Below, in pieces: positions 21,815 through 29,532 of a stretch of 64,000 nucleotides of DNA. Each line of letters opens with the position of its first letter. Positions within the stretch are counted from its first letter, which is position 1. Source of the DNA: Allobosea sp039673065 (GTDB taxonomy: Bacteria; Pseudomonadota; Alphaproteobacteria; Rhizobiales; Beijerinckiaceae); contig NZ_JBDJKW010000014.1 in assembly GCF_039673065.1 (NCBI RefSeq), positions 1-64,000 of the forward strand. The letters are read 5' to 3'. The notes beneath the pieces are model-generated. The model was not told where the DNA came from. It saw only the letters and a list, made by a program, of their open reading frames with translations, and made no database searches. The position numbers and the translations under genes are program-made.

Positions 21815-22969
21815 TCAGCGATGGCCGGCGCGCAGCGCCTCGTCGAGATCGGCATAGAGGTCGTCGACGTCCTCGATGCCGGTCGAAAGGCGCAGCAGGT
21901 CGGTCGGGCAGGGCGTGCCGGCGCCCTCGATCGAGGCGCGGTGCTCGATCAGGCTCTCGACGCCGCCGAGCGAGGTGGCGCGCTTGTAGAGCTGGACCCG
22001 CGCCGCGGTGGCGATCGCGGCCTGCTCGCCGCCGCTGACCTGTACGGAGAGCATGTAGCCGAAGCCGCCCTCCATCTGCCGGGCGGCGACGTCGTGGCCG
22101 GGATGCTGCGGCAGGCCGGGATAGAGCACGCGCGTCACCAGCGGATGGGCCGAGAGCCGCTGCGCCAGCGCCATGGCGGAGGCCGACTGGCGCTCCTGCC
22201 TGACATGGAGCGTGCGCATGCCGCGCATCAGCAGATAGGCCTCGAACGGGCCGAGGATGCCGCCCTGGCCGCGACGCACCGTCTTGACACGGCCCCAGAA
22301 GGCGTCGTCCTCGCGGGCGCAGAGCGCACCGGCGATCACGTCGGAATGGCCGTTCAGCACCTTGGTGGCGGCGTGCATAACGATGTCGGCGCCGAGCGTC
22401 AGCGGGCGGGTGTGCACCGGCGAGGCGCAGGTCGAATCGACCGCGAGCTTGGCGCCGGCGGCATGGGCGATCTCGGCGGCGCCGGCGATGTCGGTGATGG
22501 TCCAGAGTGGGTTCGAGGGTGTCTCGATCCAAACCAGCCTGGTCTCGCCCTTGCGCATCGCGGCGCGCAGCGCGTCGAGATCGTCGGTCTCGACGAACTC
22601 GATCACCAGCCCCCAGCGCGTCGCCTCGGTCAGCAGCCAGCTGCGCAGCGCCCAGTACATCACGCGCGAGACCACGACATGGTCGCCCGGCGACAGCGCC
22701 TGGAACACCGCGGTGGCGGCGGCCATGCCGGAGCCGAACAGCAGCGCGCCGGCCGGCGCCTCCTCGAGCATGGCGAGCACGGCTTCCGCCTCGCGCACCG
22801 TCTCGTTGTCGGGGCGGCCATAGACGAAGCCGCTGGAATAGGCGTTGTCCTCGTCGCGGATATAGGTGGTCGAGACGTGGATCGGCGTCACCACGGCGCG
22901 GGTGGCGGGGTCGATCTTGCCTAGCGCCTGGGCGGCGAGGGAGCGGGGATGCAGCGGGCGCGTGGCCAT
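21815..22969 (-). CDS. transsulfuration-family PLP enzyme (cystathionine gamma-synthase/beta-lyase type)
   Basis: 384 residues of the Cys/Met metabolism PLP family. Landmarks: TPIHVSTTYIRD near the N-terminus, FVYGRPDNETVREAE (phosphate/Tyr contact), FGSGMAAATAVF, VDSTCASPVHTRPL, and the Schiff-base lysine in HAATKVLNGHSDV. Family members interconvert cystathionine, homocysteine and cysteine, or act as methionine gamma-lyases; the exact reaction cannot be told from these motifs. The chosen ATG gives MATRPLHPRSL, the usual N-terminus; an ATG 33 bases upstream (23002) is in frame. It is divergent from tspO, and an inverted and a direct repeat lie just upstream. Confidence 0.88.
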   Translation of the reverse strand: MATRPLHPRSLAAQALGKIDPATRAVVTPIHVSTTYIRDEDNAYSSGFVYGRPDNETVREAEAVLAMLEEAPAGALLFGSGMAAATAVFQALSPGDHVVVSRVMYWALRSWLLTEATRWGLVIEFVETDDLDALRAAMRKGETRLVWIETPSNPLWTITDIAGAAEIAHAAGAKLAVDSTCASPVHTRPLTLGADIVMHAATKVLNGHSDVIAGALCAREDDAFWGRVKTVRRGQGGILGPFEAYLLMRGMRTLHVRQERQSASAMALAQRLSAHPLVTRVLYPGLPQHPGHDVAARQMEGGFGYMLSVQVSGGEQAAIATAARVQLYKRATSLGGVESLIEHRASIEGAGTPCPTDLLRLSTGIEDVDDLYADLDEALRAGHR

Positions 22970-22992
22970 GAGCGAGATCCGGATTTCCACTA

Positions 22993-23020
22993 TGAGAGAC
23001 ATTTCATCTCATTTCATCGC
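22993..23020 (-). promoter_or_regulatory. repeat pair upstream of the PLP enzyme gene
   Basis: Two symmetric signals overlap: TGAGA-N9-TCTCA (22993-23011) and a tandem ten-base repeat ATTTCATC[TG]C... (23001-23020). They lie 24-51 bases upstream of the chosen start in an otherwise GC-rich gap and could be an operator or part of the promoter. Confidence 0.3.
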
Positions 23021-23123
23021 GGGGCGCGCAAGCAGCCGCGCCTTGCCATGCACGCAGATGCGCCCCATCTGCAAAACATGCCGGCCATGGTGCCGGCCGG
23101 CGTCTATCCGGGGGAGAGCGGCG

Positions 23124-23636
23124 ATGAGCACGCGGGAGATCGGCGGCACCGCCGCCAGGCGTCCGGCCTGGATCGACCTGCTGCTGGCGGTCGTGCCGGT
23201 TGTGGTGGTTTCGCTCGCCGGCAGCGCGCTGACCGTGCCGGAGATCGCGGGCTGGTATGCCGGGCTGGCCAAGCCGTCCTTCAACCCGCCGAACTGGCTG
23301 TTCGGCCCGGTCTGGACCTTGCTCTTCGCGCTGATGGCTCTGGCGGCGTTCCGCGTCTGGCGGCTGCCGGCGGGGGCGCCGGGCCGGGGCGAGGCGCTGC
23401 TCGCCTACCATGTCCAGCTCGTGCTCAACCTGTCCTGGTCGGCGGCCTTCTTCGCCGCCAACAGCCCGGCGGCCGGGCTCGCCGTCATCGCCGTGCTGAT
23501 CGCCGCGATCCTGTGGACGATCTCGGCCTTCCTGCGCGCCGGGGCGCGGCTTTCGGCCGCGCTCTTCCTGCCCTATCTCGCCTGGGTCGCGTTCGCCGCG
23601 GTGCTGAACGGCACGATCTGGTGGCTGAACAGCTGA
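23124..23636 (+). CDS. tspO: TspO/MBR family membrane protein
   Basis: 170 residues with five hydrophobic helices, the TspO fold. The first inter-helix segment contains the conserved LAKPSFNPPNWLFGPVW stretch (Pro/Trp-rich ligand-pocket residues), and the second half has LNLSWSAAFFA with the usual Trp. Bacterial TspO binds tetrapyrroles such as protoporphyrin and heme and affects pigment gene expression or porphyrin export; that role here is inferred. The length is the family norm. The ATG is preceded by GGGGGAG nine bases away. It ends four bases from the convergent response regulator gene. Confidence 0.93.
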   Translation: MSTREIGGTAARRPAWIDLLLAVVPVVVVSLAGSALTVPEIAGWYAGLAKPSFNPPNWLFGPVWTLLFALMALAAFRVWRLPAGAPGRGEALLAYHVQLVLNLSWSAAFFAANSPAAGLAVIAVLIAAILWTISAFLRAGARLSAALFLPYLAWVAFAAVLNGTIWWLNS

Positions 23637-23640
23637 GGCC

Positions 23641-24015
23641 TCAGCCGATCGAGCGCTCGATCACCCGGATCACCGTTTCGCGCAGCTCGGCGATGGTGAA
23701 GGGCTTTGTCATCACCTCCGCCACGATCGATTCGAGGCTGCGGGCGCGCTCGCGCTGCTCGGCATAGCCGGTCATCAGCATGATGGTCAGCTCGGGGAAG
23801 GCCTGCTTTGCGGCGAGCGCCAGCGCGATCCCGTCCATCAGCGGCATGCGGATATCGGTGAGCAGCAGGTCGAATCGCCCCTGCTCGGCCATCAGGATGT
23901 CGAGCGCCTCGGCGCCGTCGGCGGCCATGGTGCAGCTATGGCCGTCCAGGGTCAGGCCGCGGGCGATCAGCGCCCGCAGGCTGTCCTCGTCGTCGACGAC
24001 AAGGATGCGCGACAT
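23641..24015 (-). CDS. single-domain response regulator, CpdR-like
   Basis: 124 residues, receiver domain only. The acidic pocket is D8-D9, the phospho-acceptor D54 lies in LLLTDIRMPLMDG, and a Thr (MLMTGYAE) and Lys (MTKPF) complete the site. There is no output domain. In rhizobia and Caulobacter the receiver-only CpdR, when unphosphorylated, delivers substrates such as PdeA and CtrA-degradation factors to ClpXP; the position directly after hpt matches the cpdR locus of several Hyphomicrobiales. The assignment rests on context and size and is tentative. It starts three bases after the hpt stop, so the two are co-transcribed. Confidence 0.85.
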   Translation of the reverse strand: MSRILVVDDEDSLRALIARGLTLDGHSCTMAADGAEALDILMAEQGRFDLLLTDIRMPLMDGIALALAAKQAFPELTIMLMTGYAEQRERARSLESIVAEVMTKPFTIAELRETVIRVIERSIG

Positions 24016-24018
24016 CGC

Positions 24019-24579
24019 TCAGATCCCCGGCAGGCCGGCCTGGTCGGCCGTCTCGATCACGCCGACATAGGGCAACTGCCGGAAGGAGTGGGCGACATCC
24101 ATGCCGTAGCCGACGACGAAATAGTCGGGGCATTCGAAGCCGACATAATCGGCCTGGATGCTGACGGCGCGCTTGCCGGGCTTCTCCAGCAGCACGCAGC
24201 TCTCGACGCGCGCGGCGCCGCGGGCGGCGAGCAGGTCCTTGGCGAAGGCGAGGGTGCGGCCCGATTCGAGGATGTCGTCGACCAGCAGCACCTCGCGGCC
24301 GCGCACGTCGCTCTGCACGTCGCGCAGGATCTCGACCTGGCCGGAGGAGACCGTGGCGGCGCGATAGCTCGACAGGTGCACGAACTCCACCTGTGGGCTC
24401 ATGCCGGTGCGGTGCATGGCGCGGATCAGGTCGGCCACGAACATGAAGCTGCCCTTCAGCACGGCGACGACGAGCAGGTCCGGGCCGGACCGCGCCGCTA
24501 TTTCCGCCGCCATCTCGGCGTTGCGGGCGGCGATGGCGGCCTCGTCGTAGAGGACGCGGATGCGCTGGGGATGGGGCAT
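24019..24579 (-). CDS. hpt: hypoxanthine phosphoribosyltransferase
   Basis: 186 residues, the usual size. It salvages hypoxanthine and guanine with PRPP to give IMP and GMP. The PRPP-binding motif EVLLVDDILESGRT is intact, and AVLKGSFMFVADL and the C-terminal YVGFECPDYFVVGYGMD match type I PRTases of this group. The ATG at 24577-24579 has GGAGGA 14-18 bases upstream, a little far but acceptable. The frame stays open upstream but that part is antisense to nothing conserved and has no start with a better ribosome site. It precedes the CpdR-like gene by three bases. Confidence 0.95.
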   Translation of the reverse strand: MPHPQRIRVLYDEAAIAARNAEMAAEIAARSGPDLLVVAVLKGSFMFVADLIRAMHRTGMSPQVEFVHLSSYRAATVSSGQVEILRDVQSDVRGREVLLVDDILESGRTLAFAKDLLAARGAARVESCVLLEKPGKRAVSIQADYVGFECPDYFVVGYGMDVAHSFRQLPYVGVIETADQAGLPGI

Positions 24580-24703
24580 GGACTCGCAATCCTCCGGGAT
24601 GGTCGGGGCCGGCGCCGGCCGCTGGGGCCGCACCGGGACAGGACACCGTGATAGCCTCCGCGCGGCGACATTAGAAGCCGGACGAGGGGATGAGGCGCGG
24701 CGC

Positions 24704-25510
24704 TCAGCGCGGGGCTGCGGCGGCGGTGCGCGCCTCGCCGCCGAAGCGGACCTGGACCGAGCGGCCGGCCTCGGGCGGCTGCGCCAGCCGGGCGCGGAAG
24801 CGCACCAGCGCCGCGGGCTCGAGCTCGGGGCGCGGCGGCTCGGTGGTCCAGCTGTAGAGGTCCTGGCCGGCGGCGTCGCGCACGGTGACGGCGATCGGCG
24901 GCAGGCTGGTGTTGCGGCGCGCGACATTGGTGATGTCGCCCTCGACCACCAGGAAGCGGCCCTGCGCGTCCTGCACGATCTCGCTCTCGACCGCACTGAA
25001 GACCAGACCGCGCAGGTTCACCGGCAGGCCGATCGCGGCATAGAGCGCGGCGACCTGCGGCACGGCGCGCACCACCGGCTCGCGCTGCCAGAGGGCGAGC
25101 CCGGCCAGCGCGCAGCCGGCCAGAGCGAGGCCGATGGTCGCGGGGCGGCGCCCGGCGAGCGGGTTGCCGCGGCGGCGCTTGTTGGCTTGCGGGCGCCGGC
25201 GCGGGCGGTCCGTCGTGGCTCCGGCGGCTTGCGCGCCCTGCTCGGCGGCGATCGCCGAGACCTCCGCCGCGATGTCGGCGGCGCGCTCCAGCTCGGCGGC
25301 GAGCTCGGCGCTGGTCTCGGATGCGTCGGGCGCGGGCGGAAAGGCCGCGTCGGCCGCCTCCGCCGTCTCGGGTTCGGGCGCTGCGGCGACGGGCGGATCG
25401 ACATGCCAGACCGTGCGGCAGGCCGGGCAGCGGACCTTGCGACCCTCGGCGCCGATCTTGCCGTCGTCGAGCTCGTAGCGGCTGGCGCAGGAAGGGCAGG
25501 CGATCAGCAT
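24704..25510 (-). CDS. MJ0042-type zinc-ribbon membrane protein
   Basis: 268 residues. The first 40 hold an MJ0042-type zinc ribbon with CPSC near the start (MLIACPSCASRYEL) and CPAC (VRCPACRTVW), then a long acidic, Ala-rich linker, a basic patch (RPRRRPQANKRRR), one membrane helix around 150-165, and a C-terminal DUF3426/FxLYD-like beta domain (about 180-262) that should lie in the periplasm. Its function is unknown; in many rhizobia it sits divergently next to ftsEX as here, which suggests an envelope or division link. I chose the ATG at 25508-25510 because it places the zinc ribbon at the extreme N-terminus as in relatives. Confidence 0.88.
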   Translation of the reverse strand: MLIACPSCASRYELDDGKIGAEGRKVRCPACRTVWHVDPPVAAAPEPETAEAADAAFPPAPDASETSAELAAELERAADIAAEVSAIAAEQGAQAAGATTDRPRRRPQANKRRRGNPLAGRRPATIGLALAGCALAGLALWQREPVVRAVPQVAALYAAIGLPVNLRGLVFSAVESEIVQDAQGRFLVVEGDITNVARRNTSLPPIAVTVRDAAGQDLYSWTTEPPRPELEPAALVRFRARLAQPPEAGRSVQVRFGGEARTAAAAPR

Positions 25511-25634
25511 GGTCTGGGGGCGCTCTCCGTCGCGGCCGGGACGGTCCGCGCGCGCGTCCGTCCAGCATAGCCGCGGCCTCAAGGGGCCGCACGCGGCGGC
25601 CGGCTCGTTCCGGTCACATTGGCCCGCTTTATGG

Positions 25635-25649
25635 TTAACGTCCCGTAAA
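25635..25649 (-). promoter_or_regulatory. possible CtrA box upstream of ftsE (one mismatch)
   Basis: On the minus strand this reads TTTA-N7-TTAACC; the consensus is TTAA-N7-TTAACC. It lies in the 269-base gap between the divergent MJ0042 protein gene and ftsE, 131 bases from the ftsE start and 125 from the other start, so either could be the target. Confidence 0.4.
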
Positions 25650-25779
25650 AGCTTCCTCCTCTAGGGCTGGGGCGCCGGTGGCGGCGGAACGCCCGTTCCG
25701 CGACGCCCGCCGGCGGGTGTAGGATCGCCTCGTCGCCCCTGGTCGGCGCGGCGCGATTCGGCAGGCGAAAGGAAGGGCG

Positions 25780-26439
25780 TTGGTTCGCTTCGAGAATGTC
25801 GGGCTGCGATACGGCATGGGGCCGGAGGTGCTGAAGGACATCAATTTCAGCATCGCCCCCCGCTCGTTCCAGTATCTCACCGGGCCCTCCGGTGCCGGCA
25901 AGACCACGCTGATCCGCCTGATCCTGATGGCGCTGAAGCCGACGCGCGGCCTCGTGCATCTCTTCGGGCAGGACGTCTCGCGCCTCGACGCCGCGACGCT
26001 GACCGGCTTCCGCCGGCGCATGGGCGTGGTCTTTCAGGATTTCCGCCTGCTCGACCACCTCACCCTCTACGAGAACGTCGCCCTGCCGCTGCGCGTGCTC
26101 GGCAAGGAGGAGGCGGGCTATCGTGCCGAGGTGGTCGAGCTGCTGCGCTGGGTCGGGCTGGGCGAGCGCATGCACGCGGTGCCGCCGGTGCTCTCCGGCG
26201 GCGAGAAGCAGCGCGCCGCGATCGCGCGCGCCCTGATCGCGCGGCCGCAGCTGCTGCTCGCCGACGAGCCGACCGGCAATGTCGATCCCGGCCTGGGGCG
26301 CCGGCTGCTGCGGCTGTTCATGGAATTGCAGGCGCTGGGCACGGCCGTGGTGATCGCCACGCATGATCTGGCGCTGATGGAGCAGTACGACGCGCCGCGC
26401 CTGGTGCTGGCCGACGGGCATCTGCATGTCGACGCGTGA
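25780..26439 (+). CDS. ftsE: cell-division ABC ATPase FtsE
   Basis: 219 residues. ABC ATPase with Walker A GPSGAGKTT at 35-43, Q-loop VFQDFRLL, signature LSGGEKQR, and Walker B LLLADEPTGN; the last is the typical FtsE form. With FtsX it forms a complex at the septum that couples cell division to periplasmic wall hydrolases. The start is TTG at 25780, giving MVRFENVGLRYG, the family N-terminus, with a GGAAGG ribosome site just upstream; ATG or GTG alternatives would truncate the first strand. Its end overlaps ftsX by 14 bases. A CtrA-like box is present upstream. Confidence 0.96.
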   Translation: MVRFENVGLRYGMGPEVLKDINFSIAPRSFQYLTGPSGAGKTTLIRLILMALKPTRGLVHLFGQDVSRLDAATLTGFRRRMGVVFQDFRLLDHLTLYENVALPLRVLGKEEAGYRAEVVELLRWVGLGERMHAVPPVLSGGEKQRAAIARALIARPQLLLADEPTGNVDPGLGRRLLRLFMELQALGTAVVIATHDLALMEQYDAPRLVLADGHLHVDA

Positions 26440-27373
26440 GGAGCGGGCCGGCGCGGGCGGGCTGCCCGCCAATCTGCGGCGCGACCAGCCGCTGGTGCCG
26501 GTCGATTCGGTCGCTGGCCGCGCGCTCGTCGTCGTCATCGCCATCCTGACCTTCCTGGCGGCGCTGAGCGCCGGCGCCGCGATGCTGGCGGCGCGCGCCT
26601 CCGACCAGTGGCGCGGCGCCGTCGCCGACGAGATGACCATCCAGGTCAGGCCCGATACCCGCCGAGACATGGAGGCGGATCTCGCGCGCGCCGCCGAGCT
26701 CGCCCGCGCGGTGCCCGGCATCGCCTCGGCGCGGGTGGTGCCGCGGGCCGAATCGGACAAGCTGCTCGAGCCCTGGCTCGGCGCGGGGCTCGACCTGATC
26801 GAGCTGCCGGTGCCGCGCCTCGTGGTGCTCAGGCTCAACGCCGCCAAGGCGGCCGACATCGCCGCCTTCGGCCAGACGCTGCGCAAGGAGGTCGCCTCGG
26901 CGACGCTCGACGATCACCGGCTCTGGGTGCGCCGGCTCTCTGCCATGGCCAACACCATGATCCTCGCCGGCGTCGCCGTCGTGCTGCTGGTGCTGGTCGC
27001 GGCGGCGCTGGCGATCGCCTTCGCCACGCGCGGCGCCATGGCCGGCAGCCGCGACAGCGTGGAGGTTCTGCATCTGGTCGGCGCCGACGACGACTTCATC
27101 GCCCGCGAGTTCCAGAACCGCTTCGTGGTGCTCGGCCTGCGCGGCGGCGCCGCCGGCGGGCTCGCCGCAGTGATCGCGATCGCGCTGCTCGGCTGGATCG
27201 CCTCGGCCTGGAGCGCGACGCCGGAGGCAGACCAACTGCAGGCGATGTTCGGCGCCTTCGAGATCGGCTGGTCGGGCTATGGCGTGGTGCTGCTGGTGGC
27301 GGCGATCGTGGCGGCGATCGCCGGCCTCGTCTCGCGGGTCACGGTCCGCCATTACCTGCGGGCCATGGCGTGA
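26426..27373 (+). CDS. ftsX: cell-division permease-like protein FtsX
   Basis: 315 residues with four membrane helices: one near residue 35-55, then a periplasmic loop of about 120 residues with the FtsX extracellular domain, and three more helices at about 175-200, 235-255 and 285-305. This is the FtsX topology; the periplasmic loop normally activates wall amidases or their adaptors. The start codon lies inside the end of ftsE (14-base overlap), so the two are translated together. Sequence conservation in FtsX is low, so topology plus the ftsE neighbour carry the assignment. ydcF follows after about 117 bases. Confidence 0.94.
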   Translation: MSTREERAGAGGLPANLRRDQPLVPVDSVAGRALVVVIAILTFLAALSAGAAMLAARASDQWRGAVADEMTIQVRPDTRRDMEADLARAAELARAVPGIASARVVPRAESDKLLEPWLGAGLDLIELPVPRLVVLRLNAAKAADIAAFGQTLRKEVASATLDDHRLWVRRLSAMANTMILAGVAVVLLVLVAAALAIAFATRGAMAGSRDSVEVLHLVGADDDFIAREFQNRFVVLGLRGGAAGGLAAVIAIALLGWIASAWSATPEADQLQAMFGAFEIGWSGYGVVLLVAAIVAAIAGLVSRVTVRHYLRAMA

Positions 27374-27490
27374 TGCGGCGCGGTTCCGGCACCAGCACGC
27401 CGCCAAAGCGCCCGATTGCGCCGATATCCTGCCGTCCTCATGGTGATGATCGGCATTGGACGTGCGGACGGGCCGGAAGCTGAGGGCGGC

Positions 27491-28240
27491 ATGAGCGATG
27501 CGTCGCCGGCACGGATTGCGCCAGGGCGCAGGAAGCTCCGCTTCCTGAAGGCGCTGCTGTGGCTCGTCCTGGCCGCGGCGCTGGCGCTGCTGGCCGGCTA
27601 TGTCCGTTTCGCCTCGCTGCTCACCGTCGACGAGACCCAGCCGCCGCGCACCGACGCGATCGTGGTGGTCACCGGAGGCGCCCAGCGCATCGGCGACGCC
27701 ATCGGCCTGCTCAATGCCGAGCGCGGCTCGCGGCTTCTGATCAGCGGCGTCAACGAGCGCACCGGTCGTGAGGAACTCGCCAAGCTCAACCCGAAGGCGC
27801 GCGAGGCACTGTCCTGCTGCGTCGATCTCGACTATCGCGCCCGCAATACCACCGGAAACGCCATCGAGGCGCGGCGCTGGGCGAGGCAGCACGGCTTCGG
27901 CTCGCTGCTGCTGGTGACATCGAACTACCACATGCCGCGCACGCTGGTGGAGTTCCGCCACGCCATGCCGGGCATCCGCGTCGTGCCCTATTCGGTGGTG
28001 ACCGAGCAGGTCGACGTCACCGGCTGGTGGTATGACTGGCCGACGATCCGCCTGCTGGTGCCGGAATACGCCAAATATCTCGTCGTCTCGGCCCGCAGCA
28101 TGATCGAGGACGATCCGGAGACCTCGCGGCTCTCGGTGATCATCGGCGGGCGCAAGCCGGTCTCGCCCAAGCCGCCCGACCGCATCGGCCCGGAGCAGGA
28201 GCGGCGCTCGCGCGCGGTGGCACCCGAGCGCGACGTCTGA
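27491..28240 (+). CDS. YdcF family (DUF218) membrane-anchored protein
   Basis: 249 residues: one N-terminal membrane helix (about 18-40), then a DUF218/YdcF domain with IVVVTGGAQRIGDA near its start, SRLLISGVN, and the central ARNTTGNAIEARRWA and LLVTSNYHMPRTLVEF stretches that form the family's active-site-like pocket. The C-terminal 40 residues are a Pro/Arg-rich tail. YdcF-like proteins are linked to envelope and vancomycin-sensitivity phenotypes, but no reaction is settled. The ATG at 27491 is preceded by GAGGGCGGC. The gene lies between ftsX and plsC, an order kept in rhizobia. Confidence 0.9.
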   Translation: MSDASPARIAPGRRKLRFLKALLWLVLAAALALLAGYVRFASLLTVDETQPPRTDAIVVVTGGAQRIGDAIGLLNAERGSRLLISGVNERTGREELAKLNPKAREALSCCVDLDYRARNTTGNAIEARRWARQHGFGSLLLVTSNYHMPRTLVEFRHAMPGIRVVPYSVVTEQVDVTGWWYDWPTIRLLVPEYAKYLVVSARSMIEDDPETSRLSVIIGGRKPVSPKPPDRIGPEQERRSRAVAPERDV

Positions 28241-28285
28241 CGCCGCCGCTCTTGACGGCGGCCTGCCGGCGGGCTTCTTGCCGGC

Positions 28286-29074
28286 ATGCTCGTGCTTCGC
28301 TCGCTGATCTTCAACGCCGCCTTCTACGTGAACCTGGCCTTCTGGGCCCTGTGCACGACCCTGTCGCTGCCGCTGCCGCGCCGCATGAACGCCATCGTGC
28401 GGATCGCGGCGCTGTGGGGTCGCACCAGCTTCTGGCTGATGCGGGTCATCGTCGGCACGCGCGTCGAGATCACCGGCACCGAGCACATCCCGCCGGGCGG
28501 GATCATCGTCGCCTCGAAGCACCAGTCGATCTGGGAGACCTTCGCGCTGATCACGGTGTTCAACGACCCGGTCTACATCCTCAAGCGCGAGCTGACCTGG
28601 ATCCCGATGTTCGGCTGGGCGCTGCTGCGCTCCGGCATGATCCCGGTGAACCGCAGCGCCGGCAGCCGCGCCTTGCAGGAGGCGACGCGGCGCGCCAAGA
28701 CCGAGATCACCGGCCATGGCCGCCAGCTGATGATCTTCCCGGAGGGCACGCGCCGCCCGCCCGGCGCGCCGCCGGCCTACAAATACGGCGTGGCGCATCT
28801 CTATGCCGAGCTGCGCGTGCCCTGCGTGCCGGTGGCGCTGAATGCCGGGCTGTTCTGGCCGCGCCGCAGCTTCCTGCGCCGCCCGGGGACGATCCGCCTC
28901 GAGATCATGCCGGCGATCGCGCCCGGCATGGACAAGATGGCCTTCCATGCCCGGCTCCAGGAGACGATCGAGACCGCCTGCGACCGGCTGCTGCAGCAGG
29001 GCCTCGCCGAACTTGCGGCGCTCGGCGTCGAACCTCCTGCCAATTTGCGTCAGGAGCCGCCCGCGCGGCCCTGA
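28286..29074 (+). CDS. plsC: 1-acylglycerol-3-phosphate acyltransferase
   Basis: 262 residues. PlsC-type acyltransferase that turns lysophosphatidic acid into phosphatidic acid at the inner membrane. The catalytic motif HX4(D/E) is HQSIWE with H79 and E84; the phosphate-binding motif EGTR is at 153-156. An N-terminal hydrophobic segment anchors it to the membrane. It is the last gene of the ftsE-ftsX-ydcF-plsC run, 45 bases after ydcF. Length and motifs are normal. Confidence 0.94.
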   Translation: MLVLRSLIFNAAFYVNLAFWALCTTLSLPLPRRMNAIVRIAALWGRTSFWLMRVIVGTRVEITGTEHIPPGGIIVASKHQSIWETFALITVFNDPVYILKRELTWIPMFGWALLRSGMIPVNRSAGSRALQEATRRAKTEITGHGRQLMIFPEGTRRPPGAPPAYKYGVAHLYAELRVPCVPVALNAGLFWPRRSFLRRPGTIRLEIMPAIAPGMDKMAFHARLQETIETACDRLLQQGLAELAALGVEPPANLRQEPPARP

Positions 29075-29080
29075 CAGCTC

Positions 29081-29130
29081 TTGACATGCAGCCCTGTCGT
29101 TCCGATTTTGTTCTTGAACAAAGGAGGAAC
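29081..29130 (+). promoter_or_regulatory. two LexA (SOS) boxes with a TTGACA -35 element
   Basis: GTTC-N7-GTTC at 29099-29113 and GAAC-N7-GAAC at 29116-29130, in opposite orientation and two bases apart. GTTC-N7-GTTC is the alphaproteobacterial LexA box, and GAAC-N7-GAAC is its reverse complement. A perfect -35 hexamer TTGACA lies at 29081-29086, which puts the first box over the -10 region; the second overlaps the AAGGAGG ribosome site. LexA bound here should block transcription fully until DNA damage. Confidence 0.85.
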
Positions 29131-29132
29131 AA

Positions 29133-29516
29133 ATGGCCGCCCTCGCTGCCCTGTCCCCATCTTCGGGCCCGCAGGCCCAGATCGCCCACGAGATCCCGAT
29201 GCGCAGCGCCGCGCATCTGGCGGAACGGCGCTTCACCGCCTGGCGCGGCCGCTCCGGCCGGCGCTATGTCGCCTCGGTCTTCCCGGTGCACGACACCCAT
29301 GCGCTGACCTTCACCGACGCGGTGCTGCTCGCGGTCTCGCCGGAGCGGACGATCCTGGCGGCGCGCGAGAGCGGCCCGTTCGGCGTCGCCGCCGCGATGT
29401 CGCGCTGGCGCGATACGGTGGCGCTCGCCGGCGCCTGCGAGATCCATGTGCATCTGCTGGCCGAGGACGGCGCCAGCCGCCGTGCCGCCCTGCGCGACCT
29501 GATGCCGGAAGCCTGA
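29133..29516 (+). CDS. small protein of unknown function, predicted SOS-induced
   Basis: 127 residues, no signal peptide, no membrane segment and no motif I recognise. It is basic in the first half (AERRFTAWRGRSGRRYVASVFP) and has a compact alpha/beta pattern, with a His/Asp patch (HDTHALTFTDAV) and a helix near the end. It has an ideal ribosome site (AAGGAGG) and a strong promoter overlapped by two LexA boxes, so the gene is real and most likely repressed until DNA damage. plsC ends 58 bases upstream but the own promoter makes it a separate unit. SOS genes of this size in alphaproteobacteria include division inhibitors and DNA-repair accessories; which, if any, this is cannot be said. Confidence 0.85.
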   Translation: MAALAALSPSSGPQAQIAHEIPMRSAAHLAERRFTAWRGRSGRRYVASVFPVHDTHALTFTDAVLLAVSPERTILAARESGPFGVAAAMSRWRDTVALAGACEIHVHLLAEDGASRRAALRDLMPEA

Positions 29517-29532
29517 GCCGCCGCGCGCCGGC

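Noticed and set aside
26318..29236. 972-codon minus-strand frame
   Set aside because: Antisense to ftsX, ydcF and plsC and to the SOS promoter; no ribosome site or family match.
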